The translations under genes were made by a program, and so were the position numbers. DNA of 64,000 nt from Brevibacillus choshinensis (GTDB lineage Bacteria > Bacillota > Bacilli > Brevibacillales > Brevibacillaceae), in contig NZ_LJJB01000013.1 of assembly GCF_001420695.1 (NCBI RefSeq), forward strand, positions 594,120-658,119, in the 5' to 3' direction. Positions 7,667 to 15,819 of this stretch are shown piece by piece. The notes below the pieces were generated by a model, which saw only the letters and a list, made by a program, of their open reading frames with translations, had not been told where the DNA came from and made no database searches. Each line of letters begins with the position of its first letter. Position 1 is the first letter of the stretch.

Positions 7667-8191
7667 CTACTCTTTTGTTTGATAAACCGCGCTCTCTTCC
7701 ATCGGAATCCGGATACGCAGTAGTAGCCATGCATTCAAAAGCGTAAAAGAGAAGGCAGTTAGAGACGCTCCAAACGTCATCGGTAATGCAAAAAGTTCGA
7801 TTGCTACAACCAAATAGTTCGGGTGCCGAATAACGCGATACGGACCACGAATGATGGGCAAAGAGTCAGGCAGGATCAAGATGCGGGTATTCCAGCGGCT
7901 CCCGAGACTCCAGATGCACCAGTACCGCAGGATCTGAGCTGCGAGAAAGAAGGCAAAGGAAAGTAGCCACCAGCGAGGAAGTGAAGATGGTTGGGACATC
8001 GTCACCTCTAGAATCAAACTGATGAAAAAGAGAGTGTGGAGAGCTACGATGTAAAGGTAGTGCTCTGCCCCGATCTCGTAACCACCCAACGAGCGAATGA
8101 TTCGTGCGTTTCTGGCTGCTAGAAATAGTTCACCGACCCGTTGCAGCAAGAGAATCCCGAGTACGATCCAGAAAAAGATCATGGGAGTCAC
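7667..8191 (-). CDS. bpsB: Isoprenylcysteine methyltransferase-like membrane protein, alkylpyrone methyltransferase
   Basis: A 174-residue integral membrane protein with about four to five hydrophobic segments. The C-terminal GPYRVIRHPNYLV is the hallmark of the ICMT/phospholipid methyltransferase superfamily (RHPxY, SAM binding). It overlaps the upstream type III polyketide synthase gene by four bases. In Bacillus subtilis the same pair (bpsA-bpsB/ypbQ) makes alkylpyrones and methylates them; the pairing here makes the same role likely. Products would be lipid-like pyrone methyl ethers in the membrane. Confidence 0.82.
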   Translation of the reverse strand: MTPMIFFWIVLGILLLQRVGELFLAARNARIIRSLGGYEIGAEHYLYIVALHTLFFISLILEVTMSQPSSLPRWWLLSFAFFLAAQILRYWCIWSLGSRWNTRILILPDSLPIIRGPYRVIRHPNYLVVAIELFALPMTFGASLTAFSFTLLNAWLLLRIRIPMEESAVYQTKE

Positions 8192-9255
8192 CTCGCTTCC
8201 AGCAGCAGCATTTCTGAACTAAATCCGGGCCCAAGCGCCGCAAGCAGACCTAAATCGCCATGCTCCCAGTTCTGCTCCATGCTTTTCTCTAGAACAAAGA
8301 GGACAGTCGGAGAAGACATATTGCCAAAGTTGTTGAGTATTTCAGCGGAAAGACGTGTGGCGTCAGCAGAAATGCCCAATGAGCTTTGATAGGCAGTCAG
8401 TACCTTGGCACCACCGGGATGGAAAATAAAATGACGCAAACGATCCACGGAGGTGCCGTGCGGGGAAAGAAAGCTATCGACGTTTTCCTTCATCGATTGG
8501 CGGATGATACTGGGAATATCGCGGGAAAAGATGACTTTCAAGCCTGGTTCGGTGAGCTCCCAACCCATGACGTCTAATGTGTCTGGCCAGGTCGTTGTAC
8601 GTGCCCCGCAGAATCGTAGTCGGGGAGCGCGTGAATCGGTTAGGTGAACCGTATCGCCTTCGATTAATACAGCAGCTGCCCCATCTCCAAACAGGCAGGT
8701 GGCTACCAGATTACTTTTGGACATATCTTGACGGATAAAGGTCAATCCACATAGCTCAACACTCAAAAGTAGCACTCGGCGATCTGGATAGGCACGAGCG
8801 TACTCGCAGGCACGTGAGAGTCCCATGGCTCCACCCGCACATCCCAACCCCCAAAGGGGCACCCTGGTGACGTCCGAGCGCAGTCCTAATCGGTTGACCA
8901 AACGTGAGTCAAGACTCGGTGTAGCAATGCCTGTACTGGATACAAACATGAGACAGTCAATGGAGTCTGCAGAGAGGTTTGCTTTTTCCAGACATTTACG
9001 CGCAGCGAGGACAGCGAGAGCTTCTGCATTTTCAACGTACAACTTGTTTTTTTCTGCAAAATGCCGCTCACTTTCGTACCAGTCCATCGGCATGCAAAGG
9101 TGACGCTTTTGAATTTGACTGTTCCCGAATACACCCAAGAGCCGATCAATATCAGGGTAAGCGTCTTGGAAAAAACGCCGAGCCAATTTCATTGAATCCT
9201 CTTGGCTAATCTCGTAGGGAGGAACTGCAGTTGCGACAGCTTCAATACGGGGCAT
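8188..9255 (-). CDS. bpsA: Type III polyketide synthase (chalcone synthase-like)
   Basis: A 355-residue homodimeric ketosynthase that extends fatty acyl-CoA with malonyl-CoA to alkylpyrones or alkylresorcinols. The catalytic triad is visible: Cys in WGLGCAGGAMGL, His in FIFHPGGAKVL, Asn in NNFGNMSSPT. LFGDGAAAVLIEG is the conserved thiolase-fold loop. The length is typical of bacterial enzymes. It is first in a two-gene minus-strand operon with the methyltransferase at 7667-8191. The ATG at 9255 follows GGGAGTG. The MFS gene at 9427-10680 points the same way but is separated by a terminator. Confidence 0.92.
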   Translation of the reverse strand: MPRIEAVATAVPPYEISQEDSMKLARRFFQDAYPDIDRLLGVFGNSQIQKRHLCMPMDWYESERHFAEKNKLYVENAEALAVLAARKCLEKANLSADSIDCLMFVSSTGIATPSLDSRLVNRLGLRSDVTRVPLWGLGCAGGAMGLSRACEYARAYPDRRVLLLSVELCGLTFIRQDMSKSNLVATCLFGDGAAAVLIEGDTVHLTDSRAPRLRFCGARTTTWPDTLDVMGWELTEPGLKVIFSRDIPSIIRQSMKENVDSFLSPHGTSVDRLRHFIFHPGGAKVLTAYQSSLGISADATRLSAEILNNFGNMSSPTVLFVLEKSMEQNWEHGDLGLLAALGPGFSSEMLLLEAR

Positions 9256-9371
9256 TCAGTCAATCACTCCCGTCTTTAAGTAGGTAACTTCTAGTTTTCC
9301 CTTTCCATATCGTTCCAATTCGTGCCGGGTAGAAATTAAAACCTTTTTTTGATTGCCAGGGATAGGCATAC

Positions 9372-9412
9372 AAAAAGCCTAATGCGCGAAACAAGCGACA
9401 TTAGGCTTTTTT
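9372..9412 (-). terminator. Intrinsic terminator after the MFS gene
   Basis: AAAAAGCCTAATG ... CATTAGGCTTTTTT is a 13-bp inverted repeat; on the minus strand it ends in a T run. It separates the MFS gene from the polyketide synthase operon. Confidence 0.85.
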
Positions 9413-9426
9413 GTGCAATTTATCAA

Positions 9427-10680
9427 TTATACAGAAGGAGAAACTGCCTGTTGTTCTGTCGAGGAAGAAGAAGGTTCTTGACGGAGCATCGCTTTTTTGA
9501 CAAAACGGTATTGAAAAAGTCCACCGATGATCAGTATCAAGCCTAATACAGAGAACCAAAAAGCGCCGCCTATGCCGCGAAAAGCGACTGCTCCTACGGA
9601 CGGTCCGATTGTTCCGGTAATGCCCCAGTTGGCGCCGAAAACAGCAAAATAACGTCCTCGGAACTCTTCTGGAGCCATGACAGAGATTGCTTTTTGGATT
9701 TGAGGGCCGTACAGCATTTCACCAATCGTAAAGACGGTTTCCGCGATAATAAGGACCAGCAAGCCTGGTGCCCACCCATAACCGAAACCGACACAGGCGA
9801 GGAATAGGTACGCGATCAAGATGACACGGTGAGCAGGAAAACGCTCGGCGAATTTGGCAATAGCGATTTGGCAACAGACGACGAGAATCCCGTTAATGGT
9901 CATTAAGGTAGCGAAGATCGTGAGGAAGTCATCGTATTTAGTCCGCAAGTGCTGCGGCAGGATGATTTCGACCTGCGAATACAGCAAGGATACGGGGATG
10001 GCGGCCAAGGTCATCCAGATCAAGGTTTTGTGCTCGGCAAGCTTGATCCGAGGTGCAGGGTTCCCACCATCCTTGCTCCTCGCATGATTCCGCTTTTCCA
10101 GTGGCAATGTCTCAGGCACTTGCCACAAGATCAGCAAACAGTAAATAAAGAGAGCGAGTGCACAGATTCCAAATGCAATTCCCGGATTGATCTTGTAGAG
10201 CGCAACCCCGATTAATGGGCCTGCTGCAGCTCCAACGTTTAGGGCGGTATGGAGCAAAGCAAATACTTCGCTTCTTTTCTCCTCAGGCACGATGTCGGTT
10301 ACTTGAGCGCTGGCAGCTGGCCAGAACAGGGACGCACCTACTCCATTGAGAATGGTCAGAAAGGCAAAAGCGTAGAGGGATTCTGCCCAGATGTAGCCTG
10401 CCATGGATATGGACTCGATCAAAAGGGCGGCAACCATCAACGGCTTTCGGCCGTATCGATCGGATATGCTCCCCGCAAAATAGCCAGAAATGATACTAGT
10501 TAGTGGTTGCAAACTTGTCACCATTGCGGCAAGCAAAAGATTGCCATCCATTCTGTCATACAGATAAAAGGCGAGGAATGGTCGGAGCATGAAGCCAGCA
10601 AACGTTGTTAGGATTGTCCCGATGACGCGAATCCAGATCGCTCTGTCATAGCGGGATAGGAGGTGTTGCAGCCAAACCAT
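9427..10680 (-). CDS. MFS transporter, DHA1-type
   Basis: A 417-residue major facilitator with about 12 hydrophobic segments. The first cytoplasmic loop reads GSISDRYGRKPLM (motif A, DRxGRK). The N-terminal start YDRAIWIRVIGTILTTFAGF and overall arrangement match small-molecule/proton antiporters often annotated as multidrug exporters. The substrate is unknown. The ATG at 10680 is preceded by AAGGAGG. It is a single-gene unit with its own terminator, located before the polyketide genes in their direction of transcription. Confidence 0.85.
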   Translation of the reverse strand: MVWLQHLLSRYDRAIWIRVIGTILTTFAGFMLRPFLAFYLYDRMDGNLLLAAMVTSLQPLTSIISGYFAGSISDRYGRKPLMVAALLIESISMAGYIWAESLYAFAFLTILNGVGASLFWPAASAQVTDIVPEEKRSEVFALLHTALNVGAAAGPLIGVALYKINPGIAFGICALALFIYCLLILWQVPETLPLEKRNHARSKDGGNPAPRIKLAEHKTLIWMTLAAIPVSLLYSQVEIILPQHLRTKYDDFLTIFATLMTINGILVVCCQIAIAKFAERFPAHRVILIAYLFLACVGFGYGWAPGLLVLIIAETVFTIGEMLYGPQIQKAISVMAPEEFRGRYFAVFGANWGITGTIGPSVGAVAFRGIGGAFWFSVLGLILIIGGLFQYRFVKKAMLRQEPSSSSTEQQAVSPSV

Positions 10681-10846
10681 TCAGTTAATCCTCCTTATCG
10701 ATAAAGGATATTTTTGTAAGTATAATGGAGCGTCATAAGAAAAGAAAGAGGGTTGGGATAAATGTGAATAGTAAGTTTTTTGTGATTCGAGAACGAAAAT
10801 GTATGAAAATTGCGAAAAAATGGGTCTTTGAGTCAGTGAATTTATC

Positions 10847-10884
10847 TTGAATTCGAGAAAAAACATAGGTAAAATATTCCTATG
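10847..10884 (+). promoter_or_regulatory. Sigma-A-like promoter of the GGDEF gene with an inverted repeat over the -10
   Basis: TTGAAT (10847-10852), 17 bases, TAAAAT (10870-10875). CATAGG (10864) and CCTATG (10879) flank the -10 as a 6-bp inverted repeat with a 9-base centre, a possible operator. The rest of the 299-base gap 10681-10979 is AT-rich and shows no gene. Confidence 0.5.
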
Positions 10885-10979
10885 ATTACGAATGAAGTCC
10901 TAATTTTGCATAATAAAAATAGGTCTTATGTATCACTAGGAAGCGCGGTGTTGTTTACATTGACCGGAGGGGGATTTCT

Positions 10980-11624
10980 TTGGATTCACGCTGGATTGGC
11001 TTGGGAGCATCCTGCTTGATGATTGGTGTATGGATGGTAGCATTTGGGCTGCCCACAGAGCAAAATGATGTAGGATGGGTATTCTGGGCTGCAGCTGTTC
11101 AGTTAGCAGTTGGCTATTGCGTTGGAAAATACGTCCATTCATTGCAGCACATGGCCTACCATGATTCGCTTACAGGAGTTCTGGTCAATCGTCGCTTTGT
11201 TAGTAGAATGAATCATGAGGTAGAAATGGCGCGTAGATCTAAATACCCAGTGACCTTATTGTTTATTGATTTGGATAATTTCAAAAAATACAATGACCAG
11301 CATGGGCATTTGGAAGGGGACAGACTCTTGTGTCATTTTGCGACGGTCTTGCAAGCCTGCGTGCGTAGGCAAGACGCTGTTGGAAGATGGGGGGGTGAAG
11401 AATTTGTCGTCCTGCTTCCTCACACCGATACGAAAAAGGGGCTAGCAATCGGTGAGCGGATCCAGAAGCAAGTCCGAGAAGAGCTTGCTGGTGTTACGGT
11501 TAGCATAGGTGTGGCATCATTTCCTCTCCATGCTGCAGATGCTATGCAACTGACTGAAAAAGCCGATACATTAATGTACGAGGCCAAGAAGAAAAAAGAC
11601 TGTATGTTGGCTGCAACGAATTAA
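10980..11624 (+). CDS. Membrane-bound diguanylate cyclase (GGDEF domain)
   Basis: A 214-residue protein with two N-terminal hydrophobic segments (about 5-25 and 33-52) and a complete GGDEF domain. The signature is GGEEF with RWGGEEFVVLLP, which is catalytically competent, and RRQD five residues before it is an intact allosteric I-site for product inhibition by c-di-GMP. NNFKKYND-type substrate residues are present (DLDNFKKYNDQHGH). The TTG start at 10980 follows GGAGGGGG. It synthesises c-di-GMP, the likely ligand of the PilZ-glycosyltransferase at 25362-27224. A terminator at 11648-11684 follows. Confidence 0.92.
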   Translation: MDSRWIGLGASCLMIGVWMVAFGLPTEQNDVGWVFWAAAVQLAVGYCVGKYVHSLQHMAYHDSLTGVLVNRRFVSRMNHEVEMARRSKYPVTLLFIDLDNFKKYNDQHGHLEGDRLLCHFATVLQACVRRQDAVGRWGGEEFVVLLPHTDTKKGLAIGERIQKQVREELAGVTVSIGVASFPLHAADAMQLTEKADTLMYEAKKKKDCMLAATN

Positions 11625-11647
11625 ACTGGGGAGCCTATGGCAAAACT

Positions 11648-11684
11648 AACATTCGTACCGAATCGGCTACGAGTGTTTTCTTTT
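11648..11684 (+). terminator. Intrinsic terminator after the GGDEF gene
   Basis: AACATTCGTA pairs with TACGAGTGTT and is followed by TTTCTTTT. Confidence 0.75.
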
Positions 11685-11760
11685 GGGAAATGTAAAGGTG
11701 ATTTACAAAAACTTAATAATATTTTAAAGAAAAATACATACACTTTCCCTTGTTTTTAAA

Positions 11761-11789
11761 TTTACGTTAACAATAATGTTCGATATAAT
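11761..11789 (+). promoter_or_regulatory. Promoter of the phosphate transport pair
   Basis: TTTACG, 17 bases, TATAAT. An inverted repeat TGTAAA-N5-TTTACA lies about 50 bases upstream (around 11694-11710) and could be a regulator site. Confidence 0.55.
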
Positions 11790-11830
11790 CGTCTAGGTGT
11801 GATTTTTCCAAAGGAGTGACTAGGGAACGT

Positions 11831-12448
11831 ATGTTGAAATCAAACAAGTATATCTTCTTCGATCTGTTCGAACAGCAAATTGCCACTGTCCACAAAGGAA
11901 CTCATCTCTTCTATGAGATGATAGGGAACTATCAAGATCTAGAGGCGAAAGTCAAGGCAATCAAAGCTGTAGAAAAAGAAGGGGATGAAATCGTTCGTCG
12001 CATCATGAACGAATTGAACTCCACTTTTATCACTCCGCTTGAGCGCGAAGATATTCATCAGTTGGCTCATACGATGGACTCGATGATCGATTACATCGAT
12101 GGTGTGGCAGATCGCATGTATCTCTATCAGGTTCAACAGCCTGATCCACGCGTCCTCGCACAAGCCAACATTCTCGTAAAATGCTCAGCGAAGCTGATCG
12201 AACTGATCCGTACCCTTCGCAAGCTGGACCATCAAGTCGTTACGAAAATCGCACGTGAAATCAAGGATTTGGAACATGAGTCCGATTCCAACTACCGTAA
12301 AATGGTTTCCGACCTCCTGAACGCCCCGAATGCGAATCCGATCGAAGCCATCAAGCTGAAAGAGATTTACGACAAGCTTGAAGACTGTGCGGATTTTGCA
12401 GAAGACGTATCCAATCTGGTAGAAGGGATCGTGTTAAAGAATGCCTGA
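11831..12448 (+). CDS. DUF47/PhoU-like accessory protein of the Pit phosphate transporter
   Basis: A 205-residue all-helical cytoplasmic protein of the DUF47 family (YkaA-like), distantly related to PhoU, that usually partners a low-affinity phosphate carrier. Conserved features include EKEGDEIVRRIMNELNSTFITPLEREDIHQLAHTMD in the N-terminal half (quoted region about residues 45-85), with Asp/Glu clusters that bind metal in PhoU proteins. The ATG at 11831 is chosen; an upstream GTG (11816) overlaps AAGGAG, and TTG at 11834 is possible. It overlaps pit by eight bases, so the two are translated together. Confidence 0.85.
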   Translation: MLKSNKYIFFDLFEQQIATVHKGTHLFYEMIGNYQDLEAKVKAIKAVEKEGDEIVRRIMNELNSTFITPLEREDIHQLAHTMDSMIDYIDGVADRMYLYQVQQPDPRVLAQANILVKCSAKLIELIRTLRKLDHQVVTKIAREIKDLEHESDSNYRKMVSDLLNAPNANPIEAIKLKEIYDKLEDCADFAEDVSNLVEGIVLKNA

Positions 12449-13460
12449 TCTTTCGCCAGAGGTGATAATTCTCGTACTCGTCGTCATCATGGCGTTAAGT
12501 TTTGACTTTATCAACGGCTTTCACGACACCGCCAACGCGATTGCTACATCCGTATCCACAAGAGCGTTGAGTCCGCGTACAGCCATCATTATTGCTTCTG
12601 TATTCAACCTGCTTGGTGCCCTCACTTACACGGGGGTAGCAAAGACGATTGGTGGTAAAATTACCGATCCATTCAAGTTGGAAAACGGATTAGTTGTTGT
12701 TCTTGCAGCACTTACCGCCGCCATTCTGTGGAATCTGATCACGTGGTGGTTTGGGATTCCGAGTTCTTCCTCTCATGCAATTATCGGCGGTGTAGCCGGT
12801 GCTGCGGTAGGTGCTGCAGGATTTGGTGCAATCAATATGGAAGGCTTCCTCGATATTGTTAAAGCACTGATTATTTCACCTATCGTTGCTTTTGTGATCG
12901 GTTTTATCGTCATCAAGATCGTTTCAAAACTCGTAGCGAATACCGCCTATCATCGTACGAATCGTAGCTTCCGTGTCCTGCAAGTTCTGTCAGCTTCCTG
13001 GCAGTCCTTTAGCCATGGTGCAAACGATGCGCAGAAAACAATGGGGGTAATCACTCTCGCTCTGCTTTCTGGAGGGTTTTTGCATCAAGCTCCAGGAGAG
13101 TTCACGATCCCACTTTGGGTAAAGCTGTCAGCCGCAATTGCGATGGCGCTTGGTACTTCCGTAGGGGGATGGCGCATCATTAAGACGATGGGTGGCAAGA
13201 TTATGAAAATCAAGCCAATCAGCGGTTTCTCGGCTGACCTGTCCTCTGCCTTGATCATTACCATCTTTACAGCGCTCAAGCTGCCTGTAAGTACTACACA
13301 CGTCATTACTTCCTCGATCTTGGGGGTAGGCGCATCCACGAAGCTGAACGCTGTCAAATGGGGATTGGCTGGCCGTATTCTGGTAACGTGGGTGATTACC
13401 CTTCCTGTTACGGCTTTGCTCGCAGCAGCCTGTTATGTCGTTTTTGATGTATTTCTGTAA
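12441..13460 (+). CDS. pit: Low-affinity inorganic phosphate transporter
   Basis: A 339-residue PiT family (TC 2.A.20) membrane carrier for phosphate, usually as a metal-phosphate/proton symport. Both internal repeats carry the signature: GFHDTANAIATSV near residue 27 and SHGANDAQKTMG near residue 192. About ten hydrophobic segments are evident, and length is normal for Gram-positive members. It overlaps the DUF47 gene and ends just before a strong terminator. Confidence 0.93.
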   Translation: MPDLSPEVIILVLVVIMALSFDFINGFHDTANAIATSVSTRALSPRTAIIIASVFNLLGALTYTGVAKTIGGKITDPFKLENGLVVVLAALTAAILWNLITWWFGIPSSSSHAIIGGVAGAAVGAAGFGAINMEGFLDIVKALIISPIVAFVIGFIVIKIVSKLVANTAYHRTNRSFRVLQVLSASWQSFSHGANDAQKTMGVITLALLSGGFLHQAPGEFTIPLWVKLSAAIAMALGTSVGGWRIIKTMGGKIMKIKPISGFSADLSSALIITIFTALKLPVSTTHVITSSILGVGASTKLNAVKWGLAGRILVTWVITLPVTALLAAACYVVFDVFL

Positions 13461-13490
13461 GAACGGTACAAGACCGGTTTTGGTTACATA

Positions 13491-13536
13491 AAAAAGGCAC
13501 CTGACATCGGACAAGCCGGTGGAAGGTGCCTTTTTT
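13491..13536 (+). terminator. Bidirectional terminator between pit and the small minus-strand gene
   Basis: AAAAAGGCACCT ... AGGTGCCTTTTTT, a 12-bp stem with T runs on both strands. Confidence 0.85.
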
Positions 13537-13543
13537 ATGAACC

Positions 13544-13783
13544 TTACGCAGAGCCTGTCAAACGTTCCCACAGACCTGGTTTTGGCTTGATTTGTACGAG
13601 TCGAATAGATGATAAAGGGATGTAATCCAACGAACCATCTGCTTCTTCCAACAAAATCCCGGTTGGGCTGTAGTCGTACAGTTTGCCTTCCACATGAGGA
13701 GCTAGCCCGGGACCAATCATACCCGGGGCAAAGTGAATGCGAACCGAGCGATCCAGAAATTCCTCCAAAATTTCCTCATCCAT
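13544..13783 (-). CDS. Small conserved-looking protein of 79 residues
   Basis: I do not recognise a named family. The protein alternates short hydrophobic and charged stretches (VRIHFAPGMIG, VEGKLYDYSPTGILLEE, YIPLSSIRLVQIKPKPG), suggesting a small beta-barrel, perhaps Sm/SH3-like; that is an inference. No membrane segment. The ATG at 13783 has a strong AAGGAGA seven bases upstream, which supports it as a real gene. It is followed by the shared terminator with pit and lies downstream of lgt. Confidence 0.65.
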   Translation of the reverse strand: MDEEILEEFLDRSVRIHFAPGMIGPGLAPHVEGKLYDYSPTGILLEEADGSLDYIPLSSIRLVQIKPKPGLWERLTGSA

Positions 13784-13859
13784 TGCACATTCTCCTTTTT
13801 CGTTTTCCTTCTCTTCTTCTCATGATATCCAGCTTTGTGACAATTCAGACAAGCAACAC

Positions 13860-13892
13860 AAAAAAAGCACCCTTCCAGTAGAAAGGGTACTT
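13860..13892 (-). terminator. Intrinsic terminator after lgt
   Basis: On the minus strand, GGAAGTACCCTTTC pairs with GGAAGGGTGCTT and is followed by seven T. Confidence 0.75.
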
Positions 13893-13908
13893 CCATTGAT
13901 GCAAATTG

Positions 13909-14706
13909 TTACTCCATGGAGTTGTGGGAATGACCCGATTGCTTGCTTCTGCGAGCAAAGATGAGCATCAGGATGAGGCCGAAGGCGATCAAGCTTAGAC
14001 TGACCAGCTGAGCAACACGCAAGGTATCGGCAATCAGCAGGCTGTCCGTGCGCATTCCTTCAATGAAGAAGCGTCCGATAGAGTAGAGGATCATGTAGCT
14101 GAACAAGATTTGTCCATCGAATTTCTTGAAACGGTACAGCATGAGCATCAAGATCGCGAATACCACTAGGTTCCATAGCGATTCATACAAAAAGGTTGGG
14201 TGATAGTACTGACCGCCGATGTACATTTGGTCGCGGATAAATGCCGGAAACTTCGCCATAAACTCTGCAGTGGCGGGGCCTCCATGTGCTTCCTGGTTAA
14301 TAAAGTTCCCCCAACGGCCAATGGCTTGACCCAAAATGACGCTCGGAATCATCAAGTCAGCCAGCTTCAGGAACGGCAGGTTGTGTTTGCGAATATACCA
14401 AGCCCCAGCCAAAACACCGCCGATCAGACCTCCGTGAATGGCGAGACCGCCCTTCCAAACAGCGAAAATGTCCATCAGGTTGTTCTTATATTGATCCCAT
14501 TCGAAGATCACATAGTAGAGGCGGGCACAAATAATGGCGGCCGGTATGATCAATACGACCATGTTCAGGACGTGATCAGCGTCAATACCTGAACGTTTGG
14601 AGTTGTACCGGGCGAGATAAGTGCCTAGGAAAAATGCGAGTCCCATAATAATGCCGTACCAGTGGATCTTTAAGGGCCCGAGTGCAATTGCGATCGGATC
14701 AATCAT
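13909..14706 (-). CDS. lgt: Prolipoprotein diacylglyceryl transferase
   Basis: Lgt moves diacylglycerol from phosphatidylglycerol to the lipobox Cys of prolipoproteins. The 265-residue protein has about seven membrane segments. The signature GRWGNFINQEAHG (Arg and Asn-Glu of the active site) lies near residues 131-143, HGGLIGG near 93. Several lipoproteins in this window (2733, 17421, 22544, 29065) are its substrates. The ATG at 14706 follows AAGGAGGAAGATTC. Confidence 0.95.
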   Translation of the reverse strand: MIDPIAIALGPLKIHWYGIIMGLAFFLGTYLARYNSKRSGIDADHVLNMVVLIIPAAIICARLYYVIFEWDQYKNNLMDIFAVWKGGLAIHGGLIGGVLAGAWYIRKHNLPFLKLADLMIPSVILGQAIGRWGNFINQEAHGGPATAEFMAKFPAFIRDQMYIGGQYYHPTFLYESLWNLVVFAILMLMLYRFKKFDGQILFSYMILYSIGRFFIEGMRTDSLLIADTLRVAQLVSLSLIAFGLILMLIFARRSKQSGHSHNSME

Positions 14707-14740
14707 GAATCTTCCTCCTTGCCTCTAAACGTCTCAGGAC

Positions 14741-14770
14741 AGTATAGCATAAACTGAAGCAAGGATTCAA
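14741..14770 (-). promoter_or_regulatory. Promoter of lgt
   Basis: On the minus strand TTGAAT, 18 bases, TGCTATACT (an extended -10). It lies about 35 bases before the lgt start. Confidence 0.6.
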
Positions 14771-14779
14771 AAGTCACGA

Positions 14780-15727
14780 TTACTTCCTCTGCAAAAACGA
14801 AAGAATGGCATCCAGTGATGCTCGGTGGGAAGGGGAGCTCACTGCAGCAAAGAGATCTCCCTGCGCTTGCAGTCGATCCGGCACGCTATGCACGGTAAAA
14901 TGAGTCGGATGAATATGGGGTACCTCGTTCCACGATAAGGGTGTGGAAACGGTAGCATGCTCTCTGGCACGTGTAGAATACGGTGCAGGTAACGTTTTGC
15001 CTCGCCAATGCTGCAAGAAGTCGATGTACAATTTCGTTCCCCGATTTTTGATCAATCTTTCAATCGTGATCAACTTTGGATGTTTATTCACCAGATAGGA
15101 AGCGACAAACTGTCCCACTTCCCGCGTTTGTTCAAACGAGTAGCCAAGCTCGATAGGAACGTAGATTTGCAGCCCGCTCGCTCCTGAGGTTTTTACTGTG
15201 GAGGGCAAATGCAGCTCATCCAGCAGTTCTTTTAAGAGCATGGCTGTTTCGATGACGACAGAGAAGTCATCTGTCGAAGGATCTAAATCAAATACGAGCT
15301 CGGTAGGAATCTCATCCTGTGCGAGATGAAAAGAAACGTGCCATTCCAATGCTGCTTTGTTGGCCATCCAGATGAGAGTTGCTTGATCGTTGCACAGTAC
15401 GTAACGGGTATTCTCCCAGAGACTGGTCTGAATCCAGAGTGGGGAATACTCGGGAGCGTTCTTTTGATAAAAATGCTTGTCATGGATCCCGTGTGGATAG
15501 CGTATGACCGTCAACAGCCTGTCCTTCGCATAGGTGAGAAGAGGAGAAGATACCAGCAATAAATACCGGATGTAGTCAAGCTTGGTCACATTTGCTTCGG
15601 GCCATAACGGTTTGTATGGATTGGTGATGGTCATGGTGTGGCCTTCTAGAGTAAGTTCGTACTCTTTGGTTGCTGCAGGCAAACGGACACCTTCTTCCCA
15701 GACATACTTTGCCCCTACTTTCTCCAC
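14780..15727 (-). CDS. LigD-type polymerase/primase of non-homologous end joining
   Basis: A stand-alone primase-polymerase domain (AEP superfamily) that fills and extends ends in bacterial NHEJ, 315 residues. Conserved parts: NPYKPLWPEANVTKLDYIRY at the N-terminus, RYPHGIHDKHFYQKNAP, and the catalytic acidic pair VFDLDPS (DxD) near residue 147; SGASGLQIYVPI and STRAREHATVSTPL are typical. In many bacteria this domain is fused to the ligase; here the ligase is a separate gene at 20199-21152 on the other side of the ger operon. The start codon is GTG at 15727 after AAGGAA. It is divergent from gerA with only about 90 bases between. Confidence 0.9.
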   Translation of the reverse strand: MEKVGAKYVWEEGVRLPAATKEYELTLEGHTMTITNPYKPLWPEANVTKLDYIRYLLLVSSPLLTYAKDRLLTVIRYPHGIHDKHFYQKNAPEYSPLWIQTSLWENTRYVLCNDQATLIWMANKAALEWHVSFHLAQDEIPTELVFDLDPSTDDFSVVIETAMLLKELLDELHLPSTVKTSGASGLQIYVPIELGYSFEQTREVGQFVASYLVNKHPKLITIERLIKNRGTKLYIDFLQHWRGKTLPAPYSTRAREHATVSTPLSWNEVPHIHPTHFTVHSVPDRLQAQGDLFAAVSSPSHRASLDAILSFLQRK

Positions 15728-15760
15728 CCGCCAGTTCCTTATGCGAGGAAATGGCTCCCT

Positions 15761-15790
15761 GCATACTTTCGGAGGATTTTATCCATAATA
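15761..15790 (+). promoter_or_regulatory. Candidate forespore sigma-G promoter of the ger-ligase operon
   Basis: GCATA (15761-15765), 18 bases, CATAATA (15784-15790). This fits every position of the sigma-G consensus as I know it from Bacillus subtilis (-35 GHATR, -10 CATNHTA, spacing 17-18). The expected start near 15797 leaves a leader of about 23 bases before the ATG at 15820. Confidence 0.7.
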
Positions 15791-15819
15791 CGGTTATCTT
15801 ACCAGTGGTTGGTGAAGAG

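Noticed and set aside
11694-11710. TGTAAA-N5-TTTACA as a catabolite-responsive element.
   Set aside because: The centre and length do not fit the cre consensus; kept only as a minor note with the promoter of the phosphate genes.
15728-15765. A second sigma-G-like promoter for the polymerase gene on the minus strand (GTATG-N18-CATAAGG).
   Set aside because: The -10 lacks the conserved TA at its end and would place the start only a few bases before the GTG, with no room for a ribosome-binding site.
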